Source: Actinomadura madurae | GTDB taxonomy: Bacteria > Actinomycetota > Actinomycetes > Streptosporangiales > Streptosporangiaceae | Assembly (NCBI RefSeq): GCF_900115095.1 | Contig: NZ_FOVH01000010.1 | Coordinates: forward strand, 1 to 64,000 | Reading direction: 5' to 3' | Length of the DNA stretch: 64,000 bases | In this document: one piece after another, positions 42,703 through 51,002 of the stretch | Numbering within the stretch: position 1 is the stretch's first letter | Layout of the letters: each line of letters starts with the position of its first letter | Made by a program: the position numbers and the translations under genes | The notes under the pieces: generated by a model | What the model saw: only the letters and a program-made list of their open reading frames with translations | What the model was told of the DNA's origin: nothing | Database searches by the model: none

Positions 42703-43365
42703 TCAGACGCTGCGGATGACCGAGACGACTATCCCGAGCACGACGGCCTCGTCGCCGTCGATGACGTCGTAGGCGGGATTGCGCGGTTCGAGGCGGACGT
42801 GTCCGTCGCGGCGCCGGTAGACCTTCACGGTGGCCTCGTCGTCGATCATGGCGGCGACGATCTGGCCGGAGTGGGCCTCCTGCTGCCGGCGGACCACGAC
42901 GATGTCGCCGTCGCAGATCGCGGCGTCGATCATCGAGTCGCCGCGCACGCGCAGGGCGAAGACGGTGCCGCTCCCGGTGACCTCGCGGGGCAGCGTCAGC
43001 GTGTCCTCGACGTGCTCCTCGGCGGAGATGGGAGTACCGGCGGCGATGTGCCCCAACACGGGCACCGTCACCGGCCCGCCGGAAGCCTCCCGTCGCGGAG
43101 CCTCCTGCAAGAACATGCGCGTGTCGATCGGCCGCGACACCGCCGTGCCGCGCCGCAGGAAGCCCTTGTCCTCCAGGCTCGCGAGGTGGCGTGACACCGA
43201 CGACGATGACCGCAGGCCGACCGCGTCGCCGATCTGGCGCGTGCTCGGCGCGTACCCGTACCGGACCACCCAGTCCTGGATCATGGCCAGGATCCGCTGC
43301 TGGCGCAGGGGCAGTGCGGAGGCGTCCAGGTCCCCGAACGCGTCGAGATCACGGTAGGCGGTCAC
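42703..43365 (-). CDS. lexA: LexA-type repressor with self-cleavage domain
   Basis: The 220-residue protein has the LexA winged helix (LRQQRILAMIQDWVVRYGYA with STRQIGDAVGL) and an S24 peptidase domain. The cleavage site is Ala-Gly in GHIAAGTPIS (about residue 108), the catalytic Ser is in RGDSMIDAAI and Lys in EATVKVYRR. RecA-stimulated self-cleavage would release SOS genes. I see no CGAAC-N4-GTTCG box upstream, so it may be a paralogue or be controlled otherwise. Start GTG 43365 has no ribosome-binding site and lies 7 nt behind TACAAT, suggesting a leaderless transcript. Confidence 0.88.
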   Translation of the reverse strand: MTAYRDLDAFGDLDASALPLRQQRILAMIQDWVVRYGYAPSTRQIGDAVGLRSSSSVSRHLASLEDKGFLRRGTAVSRPIDTRMFLQEAPRREASGGPVTVPVLGHIAAGTPISAEEHVEDTLTLPREVTGSGTVFALRVRGDSMIDAAICDGDIVVVRRQQEAHSGQIVAAMIDDEATVKVYRRRDGHVRLEPRNPAYDVIDGDEAVVLGIVVSVIRSV

Positions 43366-43378
43366 GCACGGAATTGTA
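43366..43378 (-). promoter_or_regulatory. -10 element suggesting a leaderless lexA-type mRNA
   Basis: On the minus strand TACAAT (43378-43373) is followed by 7 nt and then the GTG start codon at 43365. A transcript starting 7 nt after the -10 would begin at the start codon. The -35 region is not convincing. Confidence 0.45.
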
Positions 43379-43416
43379 GAGGTGCGACGGCGAGGATCAC
43401 GGTCGGGAATCGCCCT

Positions 43417-44157
43417 TCAGTACACGAGGGACCGGGCCGTCGGAGCCAGCACCAGCCGCTCGGCGGGCGCGCTGAGCCGTGACTGAACCGATGCCCACGC
43501 CGCGGAGGCGGCCAGGCGCTCGTCATGGTCGCGAAGCGCGTCGGCACTCTTGACGATCGCCAGCGAGACCACCACGTTCTCGCCCTCCCGGATCGGGAGC
43601 CTGGTGAACGTGTTCTCCGAAGGCTCCGTCACCAGGCACCCGATGGGCGTCGCCCCGGTCTCGGCCATCAGCGGGTGGACGCGGTCGTCGATGAGCCGCA
43701 CGACCTCGCCCGTGACCGCCCGTTCCGGGTGGTAGATGGTCACGAGGACGCGCGACCCGGGACGCTCGACCGATCCCGGACGCGGCCGCTCGGCGGCGAC
43801 GGCGATGCCCCTCCCGGCACGCGCGGGCCGCAGCAGCAGGACGTCCGACGCGTCGATCATGGTCGCCGCCGCCGCGATCCCGTGGGCCTTCCACGCCTCG
43901 CCTTCGAGGTAGAACGCGGTCAGCGCCCGATGCCGCTCGGCCATGCCGGCGAACCCGCGTATCCAGACGAAGCGGTCGGAGCGGTCCTCATCGTGGAATA
44001 TGCCGATGACGCTCATCCCGACGGCTTCCTGCGTCTCGACGAACTCCCGCTCGAAGAGCTCGGTCAGCTCTTCCCGGCGGCCGGGATGCAGCGTGTACTG
44101 CCTGAGTTCGACGACGGGCGAGGCGTCCTGCGGCTCGGCGGCGGAGATCGGGGCCAC
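43417..44157 (-). CDS. NIPSNAP family protein
   Basis: A 246-residue protein with two ferredoxin-like NIPSNAP/Dabb-type domains. The first is VVELRQYTLHPGRREELTEL with FVWIRGFAGMAERHRAL. The second starts near RVLVTIYHPERA and contains VVSLAIVKSADALRDHDERL. GTG 44157 is chosen because AGGAGGG lies 4 nt upstream. These proteins may bind small molecules or act in aromatic or cyanogenic metabolism, but no reaction is established here. The gene is divergent from a GlxA-type regulator with an inverted repeat in the shared promoter, so it is probably that regulator's target. Confidence 0.8.
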   Translation of the reverse strand: MAPISAAEPQDASPVVELRQYTLHPGRREELTELFEREFVETQEAVGMSVIGIFHDEDRSDRFVWIRGFAGMAERHRALTAFYLEGEAWKAHGIAAAATMIDASDVLLLRPARAGRGIAVAAERPRPGSVERPGSRVLVTIYHPERAVTGEVVRLIDDRVHPLMAETGATPIGCLVTEPSENTFTRLPIREGENVVVSLAIVKSADALRDHDERLAASAAWASVQSRLSAPAERLVLAPTARSLVY

Positions 44158-44237
44158 GAACCCTCCTATCAGCGGGCGCACCGCTCCCCGGCGCGCGGAC
44201 ACCGAGAGCGTGGCACCGACCGCTCCTGCGCTTCGAG

Positions 44238-44272
44238 TGGCAGGAAGGTCAACTTGCGCACGATTCCTGCCA
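44238..44272. promoter_or_regulatory. Inverted repeat in the NIPSNAP / GlxA divergent promoter
   Basis: TGGCAGGAA (44238-44246) and TTCCTGCCA (44264-44272) are exact 9-bp inverted repeats 17 bp apart, ending 15 bp before the GlxA-type gene start. The spacing of 26 bp between half-site starts would suit an AraC-type protein. It is a candidate operator for the adjacent regulator. Confidence 0.5.
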
Positions 44273-44286
44273 TAGGATGCCGTGCC

Positions 44287-45285
44287 ATGGGCGCCGGATC
44301 CGTCGCGATCGCCGTGCTCGACGGCATGCCGCTGTTCGAGCTGACCATCGCGTTCGAGATGTTCGGCAGCCCGCGCCCCGACCTCGCCGACCCCTGGTAC
44401 GACCTCCGGGTCTGCGGCATCGCGACCGGCGGCGTCCGCTCGGAGTACGGCTTCGCCGTCGAGACCCGCCACGGGCTGGACGAGCTGCCGAAGGCGGACA
44501 CGGTGATCGTCCCGGCGCTGCCGTACGTCCACGTGCTCACCGATCAGCCGATCCCCTCCGAGCTGACCGACGCGCTCGCCGAAGCCTCCCGTTCGGGGGG
44601 CCGCATGGTGTCCCTGTGCACCGGCGCCTTCGCCCTGGCCGCCGCGGGCCTGCTCGACGGAAGGCGCGCCGCCACGCACTGGCTGTTCTCCGACGTCCTG
44701 GCGCGGCGCCACCCCCGGGTGCAGGTGGACGCCTCGGTCCTCTACATCGACGAGGGCGACGTGCTCACCAGTGCAGGGCGCAGCGCGGGCGTGGACCTGT
44801 GCCTGCACCTGCTCCGCTGCGACCTGGGCGCGGACGCCGCCAACCGCGTCGCCCGCCGCATGGTGCTGCCCGCCCATCGCGTCGGCGGGCAGGCGCAGTA
44901 CATCGACCACGCGGTGCCCCCGTCCGGCGACGGCGGGCTCGGCCCCGTCCTGGAGTGGGCCTCCGAGCGACTCGACCACCCGTTGACCGTGGCCGACCTC
45001 GCCCGCAGGGCCGGCATGAGCCCCCGGACGTTCGCCCGGCGGTTCGTGGCGACGACCGGCACCACGCCCCTGCAGTGGCTCCTGGGCCAGCGCCTCGTCC
45101 ACGCGCGCAGGCTGCTGGAATCCACCGACCTTCCGGTCGAGCAGGTGAGCAGGCGCAGCGGCTTCGGCTCCGCCGCCAACATGCGGCGCCACTTCACCGC
45201 GCACGTGGGCGTCCCCCCGACCGACTACCGCACCACCTTCCGTGCCGAACACGCGCCGGACGACCGAGCGCGATCCGGGCGCTGA
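44287..45285 (+). CDS. GlxA family regulator (DJ-1/PfpI domain plus AraC HTH)
   Basis: The 332-residue protein has an N-terminal DJ-1/PfpI-like domain (about residues 5-190, with VSLCTGAFALAAAGLLDGRR carrying the nucleophile-elbow Cys) and a C-terminal AraC helix-turn-helix pair (TVADLARRAGMSPRTFARRF and VEQVSRRSGFGSAANMRRHF). The amidotransferase-like domain is thought to bind ligand rather than catalyse. AGGA lies 9 nt before ATG 44287. It should control the divergent NIPSNAP gene. A second GlxA-type regulator lies at 61464-62423. Confidence 0.87.
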   Translation: MGAGSVAIAVLDGMPLFELTIAFEMFGSPRPDLADPWYDLRVCGIATGGVRSEYGFAVETRHGLDELPKADTVIVPALPYVHVLTDQPIPSELTDALAEASRSGGRMVSLCTGAFALAAAGLLDGRRAATHWLFSDVLARRHPRVQVDASVLYIDEGDVLTSAGRSAGVDLCLHLLRCDLGADAANRVARRMVLPAHRVGGQAQYIDHAVPPSGDGGLGPVLEWASERLDHPLTVADLARRAGMSPRTFARRFVATTGTTPLQWLLGQRLVHARRLLESTDLPVEQVSRRSGFGSAANMRRHFTAHVGVPPTDYRTTFRAEHAPDDRARSGR

Positions 45286-45303
45286 TCCGGGATCAGCGCC
45301 CGG
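45275..45303. terminator. Strong bidirectional hairpin between GlxA and GH6 genes
   Basis: A 13-bp perfect stem (45275-45287 with 45291-45303) closes on a 3-nt CGG loop. It overlaps the stop codon of the GlxA-type gene and ends 9 nt from the end of the convergent GH6 gene. No T-run follows. Confidence 0.75.
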
Positions 45304-45312
45304 GCCCGCGAT

Positions 45313-46512
45313 CTAGCGAAGCGGAGGAACGGCTCGCTGGGCGAGGCCCAAGGCGTACTCGGGCCACCAGACGCCGGCCGCCGGATCGACCACGCCGTAC
45401 TCGGGGTCCTCCGGGCCGGCGGTGCCGCGCGTGCACTGGCCGTCGGACTCGCCGGGACGCTTGATCCAGAGGAAGGCGTCGACCAGGGGATCACCGGTGC
45501 GGGTCGAGGGACGGGCGCCGAGGCCGCGGCCCGGCGGGTTGCACCAGACCTGGGGGTCGGTGTACTTGTCCGCCGGAGGCGTCCACGGCCCCTGGCCGTT
45601 GCGGCTGGTGTCCAGGACGAAATGCGTGAGCGCGCGCGAGTTGTCCGGGACGCCGGCCAGGTCGGCGTCGGAGCAGCCGGCCGCGCCCGTCTTCTGGCGG
45701 AAGCGCAGGCACTTGGACAGCCGGGTCCCGTACGAGACCAACTCCTCGGTCGAGCGATAGTTGGAGACGTTCAGCGCGAAGCCGTCGGCCTTGGCGATAC
45801 CGCCCTTGAGCAGGCGACTGGCCATGCCCAGCTGAGCGCGAGGTTCGCCGTATCCGGCGTCATAATCGTTAAGCGGCTGCCAGTCCGAATGCCCGGAATC
45901 CACATACACACCGGTGCGCGGCAGCCGCTGCAGGGTGCGGATCGCGTAGTTGACCTCGCGGAAGCGCTCGTCGACCAGGGCGGGGTCCTCCGGCGTCCCG
46001 GTGGTGCCGCCGCCGCCCTCGTTGCACCACGGCTCGCTGGACAGCAGTGCCAGCCCGTCGGGCTCGACGATCACCACGGCCCGGCCGCCGCCGATCCCCT
46101 TGGCGAAGGCGTCGATCCAGGCGCGGTAGGCGGCCTCGGACGGAGCGCCGCCCGCCGAGTACTGCGAGCAGTCCCGGCCCGGGACGTAGTACGCCACCAG
46201 CGTCGGGACGGCATGCTGCCCGGCCGCACCGGCCATCGTCCGCCGCACCGCCGTACGCACCTCGGCGGGCGTGCCGCCGGTGAACCAGATCGCCTGCGAG
46301 ACCTTCGACAGGGCCCGCATGTGCGCCGCGTCGGCGTCGCGCCCCGCGGCCGTCCAGATGTCGGCCTGCCGCCCCGCGTTGGTCGTGGGCTCGACGTAGA
46401 ACCTGGCCTTCCCGGCCAGCGGATCGTCGTGTCCTAACGCCTGCGCCGGCGGCGCAAGCACCGCGACGAGGCCCGCCGTAGCGGCGGCGAGCATCCCGAT
46501 GCGTCGTCTCAT
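45313..46512 (-). CDS. Secreted glycoside hydrolase family 6 (cellulase/cellobiohydrolase type)
   Basis: The 399-residue protein has a Sec signal (RRRIGMLAAATAGLVAVLA, cleavage near PAQA). It then shows the GH6 pattern: FYVEPTTNAGRQ opening, YYVPGRDCSQYSAGG with the catalytic acid Asp, AVVIVEPDGLALL, VYVDSGHSDW and the C-terminal FLWIKRPGESDGQC. GH6 enzymes invert and cleave cellulose chains. No carbohydrate-binding module is attached. TGGAG precedes the ATG. A perfect CebR-type box sits just after its probable promoter, so cellobiose induction is likely. Confidence 0.92.
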   Translation of the reverse strand: MRRRIGMLAAATAGLVAVLAPPAQALGHDDPLAGKARFYVEPTTNAGRQADIWTAAGRDADAAHMRALSKVSQAIWFTGGTPAEVRTAVRRTMAGAAGQHAVPTLVAYYVPGRDCSQYSAGGAPSEAAYRAWIDAFAKGIGGGRAVVIVEPDGLALLSSEPWCNEGGGGTTGTPEDPALVDERFREVNYAIRTLQRLPRTGVYVDSGHSDWQPLNDYDAGYGEPRAQLGMASRLLKGGIAKADGFALNVSNYRSTEELVSYGTRLSKCLRFRQKTGAAGCSDADLAGVPDNSRALTHFVLDTSRNGQGPWTPPADKYTDPQVWCNPPGRGLGARPSTRTGDPLVDAFLWIKRPGESDGQCTRGTAGPEDPEYGVVDPAAGVWWPEYALGLAQRAVPPLR

Positions 46513-46580
46513 CCGGTACTCCAGAGTCTCGGGGTGGTGGAGGAGACGCGCCCAAGACGTGCCCGCCCCTGCCGAGCACG

Positions 46581-46634
46581 GCATGGGAGCGCTCCCATGC
46601 CCCGGAGTCTGATGACCTCCCAACGATCCGTCAA
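46581..46634 (-). promoter_or_regulatory. GH6 promoter with CebR-type operator
   Basis: The 20-bp perfect palindrome GCATGGGAGCGCTCCCATGC (46581-46600) contains TGGGAGCGCTCCCA, the binding sequence known for the LacI-family cellulose repressor CebR of streptomycetes. It lies 5 bp after the -10 of a candidate minus-strand promoter, TTGACG (46629-46634) with a 17-bp spacer and CAGACT (46606-46611). No cebR gene is in this window. Confidence 0.85.
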
Positions 46635-46646
46635 GACCCAGACCAG

Positions 46647-47885
46647 TCAGGTTTTCGGGGTGTTGCGGGTGCCGGTGGAGGCTTGGAGGTAGCTGGTTAC
46701 CAGGGCTTCCATTTCGGTGGGGTCCATTACGTCCTCGATTCGGGCGAAGCCGTTCGGGGCTCGGCGTTCGACCTCCTCGATGACCTGTTCGGGACCGCCC
46801 AGGCGGTTGCGGTGGACGATCTGGGCGGTGGCGGGGAGGCGGTCGTCCTGGTAGGCGCGCAGGGCTTCGGCGGGGTCCGTGCGGGTCGCCAGGTGGGTGC
46901 TCAGGTTCACCGCGTCCAGGATGGCCTGGCCTGCGCCGTTCGAGCCCATCGGGTACATGGGGTGGGCGGCGTCGCCCAGGAGGGTGACGCGGCCTCGCGT
47001 CCAGTGGGGGAGGGGGTCGCGGTCGCACATCGGGAACTCGAAGCGGTCCCGGGTGGCCTCGATCATGGCGGCGTGGTCGAAGTGGTCGTGCGTGAAGAGC
47101 TTGATGTGCTCGGCCAGGTCCGCCGGGTCGGCCGGACGCGCCCAGTCCTGCTCGCTGGGCGGCGGGTCGCCGGGACGGCCGGTGACGACGCCGATGGCCC
47201 AGTTGGTCAGTTTGGTGCCCGGAGTCGTCCCCGGTGCGATCGGGTAGACGACGAGTTTGGCGGAGTTGCCGCCGGCGATCACCATGGTCCGGCCGGTGCC
47301 GAATTCGGGCCATTCGGTGGCGCCGCGCCACAGCATCATGCCGCCCCAGCGCGGCGGGCCCTCGTCCGGGAACAGGGTCGACCGGACGGTCGAGTGGATG
47401 CCGTCGGCGCCCACCAGGACGTCCGCGCGGGTTCGCGAGCCGTCGGCGAAACGGGCGGTCACCGCTTCGGCGTCCTGCTCGAAGCCGACCAGGTGGTGGC
47501 CGGTGCGCACGGCGTCGGCGCCGAGCCGTTCGACTACGGCGCGGTGGAGCATGCCCTGCAGCCGGCCGCGATGCACGCTGATCTGCGGGTGGTCGAACCC
47601 GGCGGCCAGTCCGCAGGGGCGGCGCATGATCTCCTGGCCCAGGCGGTGGGTGTAGACGAGTTCGCCGGTGCGGACCCCGATCTCGTCCAGGCGGTCCAGG
47701 AGGTCCAACGCGGCCAGTTCCTTGGTCGCGAACGGCAGCACGTTGATCCCCACGCCGAGCTCGCGGATCTGCTCGCCGCGCTCGTAGACCACGCAGCGGA
47801 CGCCTTCGGCGTGCAGGCGCAAGGCGGTGAACAGCCCGCCGATCCCCGCTCCCACAATCGCGACGTTCACGGTTGCCTTCCTCAT
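46647..47885 (-). CDS. FAD-dependent aromatic-ring monooxygenase (group A flavoprotein)
   Basis: A 412-residue flavoprotein hydroxylase. The FAD-binding GAGIGG follows VNVAIV near residue 10, the DG motif is VLVGADGIHSTVR (about residue 155) and the second FAD motif is LLGDAAHPMYPMGSNGAGQA (about 290). Members hydroxylate activated aromatic acids such as salicylate or hydroxybenzoate with NAD(P)H and oxygen. It lies 35 nt downstream of an AraC-type regulator on the same strand, which probably controls it. The substrate is unknown. Confidence 0.87.
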   Translation of the reverse strand: MRKATVNVAIVGAGIGGLFTALRLHAEGVRCVVYERGEQIRELGVGINVLPFATKELAALDLLDRLDEIGVRTGELVYTHRLGQEIMRRPCGLAAGFDHPQISVHRGRLQGMLHRAVVERLGADAVRTGHHLVGFEQDAEAVTARFADGSRTRADVLVGADGIHSTVRSTLFPDEGPPRWGGMMLWRGATEWPEFGTGRTMVIAGGNSAKLVVYPIAPGTTPGTKLTNWAIGVVTGRPGDPPPSEQDWARPADPADLAEHIKLFTHDHFDHAAMIEATRDRFEFPMCDRDPLPHWTRGRVTLLGDAAHPMYPMGSNGAGQAILDAVNLSTHLATRTDPAEALRAYQDDRLPATAQIVHRNRLGGPEQVIEEVERRAPNGFARIEDVMDPTEMEALVTSYLQASTGTRNTPKT

Positions 47886-47920
47886 TCAGAGAGGGTGCAG
47901 GTTGCCGACCCGGTTTGTCG

Positions 47921-48907
47921 TTACGTGTGAGCGCACTCGCCTTTAGCCTGCGCGCACTGTTGGCGGAATTCGCGCGGGGAAAGGCCGTAGGCGCTGCGGA
48001 AGGCCTGGCTGAAATGCGAGGGGCTGGTGAATCCCCACCGGGCCGCGATCGCGTTGATCGGACGGGCGGCGAGCCGCGGGTCGGCCAGGTCGCGGCGGCA
48101 CCGCTCCAGGCGGCGCTCGCGGATCCAGCCGGCCACGGTGTGCCCGTCCTGCTGGAACAGCCTGTGCAGGTAGCGCAGGGAGATGTGGTGCGCCTCCGCG
48201 ACCGCTCCCGGGGTCAGGTCCGCATCGCCCAGGTTCGCCTGGATGAAGGCGTGGATCTCGGCCGTCAGCGCTCGCTGCCGTGTATGGGACGGCAGGTGGA
48301 CGTCGAGCGCGTTGGCCAGCGCCGCGGTCAGCACGTCGAGGGCGAGTGTCGAGAGCCGGGCGGCGTCCGCTGGGCCGAGTTCGTCCATGCGCAGGGCGAG
48401 CTGCCGGAGGAACTGCGAGGACAGCGCACCGACGCCCCGGTCGCCCGGGATGCCGACCGTGGTCAGTTGCCGCAGATCCCGTTCAGGCAAGGGGAGCGAT
48501 GTGCGAGGGAACCGCAGAAGCAGCACCCGGCTCTCCGGCACGTCCGGCAGGAACGAGGCCAGGTAGGGGAGCGAGGTGTCGTAGAACATCAGGTCCCCGA
48601 CCTTGAGCTCCACGCACCGGCCGTCCTGCTCCTTGAAACCGCCGCCTTTGACGAAGCAGCCCAGCTTGTACATTCCAGGGTCGGTCTGGCGGATGAGCTT
48701 GGGCGTGCGGTGAATGGAGTGCGGCATCGTGGTGATCAGCGTCGCCTGCACGGGACCGAAGTCGCTGACGCCGACCTGAGCTTGAAATCGGGGCTCCAAC
48801 CGCGGATCGCAGCGTAAGTCGTAGGGCGCCCATAACTTCCCGTTGAGCTCGTGCCAGAAGGCGAACCGCTCCTCCGCCGGGACGTCGGCGGTGCTGATCA
48901 CATCCAT
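47921..48907 (-). CDS. AraC family regulator (AraC_binding_2 type)
   Basis: The 328-residue protein has an N-terminal cupin-like sensor region (about residues 1-200; FAFWHELNGKLWAPYDLRCD and DGRCVELKVGDLMFYDTSLP are typical of the NahR/FeaR-like AraC_binding_2 group). The C-terminal double helix-turn-helix contains ISLRYLHRLFQQDGHTVAGW and WGFTSPSHFSQAFRSAYGLS. These regulators activate aromatic or amine catabolic genes. The monooxygenase gene 35 nt downstream is the clear candidate target. ATG 48907 is the only good start in the frame. Confidence 0.87.
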   Translation of the reverse strand: MDVISTADVPAEERFAFWHELNGKLWAPYDLRCDPRLEPRFQAQVGVSDFGPVQATLITTMPHSIHRTPKLIRQTDPGMYKLGCFVKGGGFKEQDGRCVELKVGDLMFYDTSLPYLASFLPDVPESRVLLLRFPRTSLPLPERDLRQLTTVGIPGDRGVGALSSQFLRQLALRMDELGPADAARLSTLALDVLTAALANALDVHLPSHTRQRALTAEIHAFIQANLGDADLTPGAVAEAHHISLRYLHRLFQQDGHTVAGWIRERRLERCRRDLADPRLAARPINAIAARWGFTSPSHFSQAFRSAYGLSPREFRQQCAQAKGECAHT

Positions 48908-48987
48908 GACCCACCACAGTGTCGGCGCGGGGTCAGACCAGCATCGCCCGGCCGACTCTCGAACGCAACTCGGCCGGGTCCGTCCGG

Positions 48988-50133
48988 TCAGCGGAAGTCG
49001 AGCAGGCGGGTCAAGCCCTCCAGCAGGTCGTCGGTGGCGGTGGCCAGGGAGAGGCGGACCCAGCCTTCCCCCTGCGGCCCGAAGGTGGTGCCGGGGGCCA
49101 CCGCGACGTGCCGCTCCTGGAGGAGGCGGATGGCCCAGTCCGAAACGTCGCCGCCGGTGAGGGAGGAGACGTCCGCCCAGAGGTAGAAGGCCCCCTCCGG
49201 CCGGAGGTAGGGCAGGCCCGCCTTGTCGAGGACGGCCGTCGCGGCGTCGCGGCGTTCGAGGTAGGCGTCGCGGGCGGCCGCGACCTGGTCCTGGGGGCCG
49301 GTCAGCGCGGCGAGCGCCCCGTACTGGGCGGGGGCGTTGACGCAGGCGACGAGCGGCTCCTGGAGCTTGGCGCAGACGGCGGCGAGGGCGGGCGGGACGA
49401 CGAGATAGCCGACGCGCATGCCCGTCATCGCGTAGGTCTTGGAGAAGCTGAAGGCGCCGAGCACGCGGCCGTCGGTGTCGAACGCGCCTGGGCTGACGTG
49501 CGGGGCCCCGAACGTGATCGCCTCGTAGCACTCGTCCGAGACGAGCCAGAGGTCGTGGCGGCGGGCGAGCTCCACGAGGCGCCGGACGTCGGCCTCGGGG
49601 AGGACGGCGCCCAGCGGGTTGGACGGGGAGTTCAGGATGATGGCGCGGGTCCGGGGCGTGACCAGCGCGTCGAGGGCGTCGACGTCGGGGAGGAAACCGC
49701 GCTCGGGGCGCAGCCCGTACCGGACGGGGACGGCCTGGAGGAGCTGGACGACCATCGCGAAGTTGGGCCAGCCGGGGTCGGGGATGAGCACCTCGTCGCC
49801 CGCGGAGAGCACGGAGGACAGGGCCAGGTGCAGTGCCTGCATCCCGCCCGCGGTGATGACGACCTGCTCGGTCGGGACCTGGACGCCGTTGCGCTCGGCG
49901 AGCTTGGCGGACAGCGCCTCGCGCAGTTCGCCGACTCCGGCGTTCGGGACGTACCGGGTGCGGCCCTGCGCGTACGCCTCCTCCGCGGCGGCGAGGACGT
50001 GCGGCGGGGTCGGGAAGCTCGGCTCGCCGACGTGCAGGCCGATGACCGGGTCCGCCAGGCGCCACGCCATGTCCATGATCGCGCGGATGCCGGAGCGGGG
50101 CATCCGCTCGGCGTTGGGGGCGATGGACGGCAT
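48988..50133 (-). CDS. PLP-dependent class I/II aminotransferase
   Basis: The 381-residue enzyme has the fold-type I pattern: VGEPSFPTPPHVLAAAEEA, NAGVGELREAL, NSPSNPLGAVLPE with the PLP-contact Asn, VSDECYEAITF with the Asp/Tyr, and FSFSKTYAMTGMRVGYLV carrying the Schiff-base Lys (about residue 237). It exchanges an amino group between an amino acid and a 2-oxo acid. It is the last gene of the 11-gene IclR operon and overlaps the amidohydrolase stop by one base. Its presence with sugar-acid genes suggests a nitrogen-containing substrate. Confidence 0.9.
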   Translation of the reverse strand: MPSIAPNAERMPRSGIRAIMDMAWRLADPVIGLHVGEPSFPTPPHVLAAAEEAYAQGRTRYVPNAGVGELREALSAKLAERNGVQVPTEQVVITAGGMQALHLALSSVLSAGDEVLIPDPGWPNFAMVVQLLQAVPVRYGLRPERGFLPDVDALDALVTPRTRAIILNSPSNPLGAVLPEADVRRLVELARRHDLWLVSDECYEAITFGAPHVSPGAFDTDGRVLGAFSFSKTYAMTGMRVGYLVVPPALAAVCAKLQEPLVACVNAPAQYGALAALTGPQDQVAAARDAYLERRDAATAVLDKAGLPYLRPEGAFYLWADVSSLTGGDVSDWAIRLLQERHVAVAPGTTFGPQGEGWVRLSLATATDDLLEGLTRLLDFR

Positions 50134-51002
50134 CAGGCCTCCTTGAGGGCGGGGAGCAGGGTGAGGGCGGTCCCGCCGTGCAGGGCGGCCCTCTCGGACG
50201 GGGACAGACCGGGCAGCGTGCGGTCGGCGAGCCGCAGCAGCTCGGCGGGGCCGGGGACGTCCCTGGTCCAGGGGTAGTCCGAGGCCCACAGCATGCGGTC
50301 CGCGCCGTAGGCGCCGGCGAGCGCCCGGACCACGGGGAACAGGTCGGTGTACGGCGGTGCCTGGCGCGACAGCGCGTACTGCCCGGAGAACATCAGGTAG
50401 GTGTGCGGGTGCCGGGCCAGGCCGAGGACGGTCTCCGCCACGGGCGGCGGGAAGGGGTCGTCGAACGCGGGCCGGCCGTGCTCGTCCACGCGCATGTCGT
50501 GCGGTGCGAAGCCCAGGTGGTTGAGGACGATCCGCAGGCCGCCGACCGTGCCGGGCAGCTCGCGGAGCAGGGGGAGCTGCGCGGGCGGCAGGTAGCTCCA
50601 CAGCGGCAGGCCGCGGTCGGCCAGCTCGCGCAGGACGGGCAGCATCGGCGACTCGGCGAGCGGGCGGGACGGGTCGCCGAGCCACTGCGTGCGCAGGCCC
50701 GAGAAGCCCCGGTCGAGGCGGGCGCGGAGCGTCTCGACCGGGTCCCCGGGGCCGCGCCCCTGGGTCGCGCGGTCGGCGACGGCGATGGCGGCGAACCGTC
50801 CGGGGTGGGCGGCGACCGTCTCCGCGACGTAGTCGTCCTCCGGGCCGAGCGGGACGAGGACCGCCTTGTCGATGCCGGCCTCGGCCATGACGGTGAGCAG
50901 GTCCTCGGCGGGCGCGTCCCGGCCGGCGGGCGCGAGGGCGTCGACGGCCCGCGGGTGGACGGAGGCGGGGCGGAAGACGTGCAGGTGGGCGTCGACGATC
51001 AT
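50133..51002 (-). CDS. Amidohydrolase family (TIM-barrel) protein
   Basis: A 289-residue amidohydrolase_2-type barrel starting MIVDAHLHVFRPA, with the His-x-His metal pair. Conserved strands are LRIVLNHLGFAPHD and the closing WASDYPW with the active-site Asp. Related enzymes open lactones (for example of sugar acids), hydrolyse amides or decarboxylate aromatic acids. Between an aldolase of the KDPG type and an aminotransferase, lactone hydrolysis is the most natural role, which is inference. The start overlaps the aldolase stop as ATGA. Confidence 0.83.
   Translation of the reverse strand: MIVDAHLHVFRPASVHPRAVDALAPAGRDAPAEDLLTVMAEAGIDKAVLVPLGPEDDYVAETVAAHPGRFAAIAVADRATQGRGPGDPVETLRARLDRGFSGLRTQWLGDPSRPLAESPMLPVLRELADRGLPLWSYLPPAQLPLLRELPGTVGGLRIVLNHLGFAPHDMRVDEHGRPAFDDPFPPPVAETVLGLARHPHTYLMFSGQYALSRQAPPYTDLFPVVRALAGAYGADRMLWASDYPWTRDVPGPAELLRLADRTLPGLSPSERAALHGGTALTLLPALKEA

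Noticed and set aside
43366..43416. An SOS box upstream of the LexA-type gene
   Set aside because: No CGAAC-N4-GTTCG-like sequence is present in the short upstream region.
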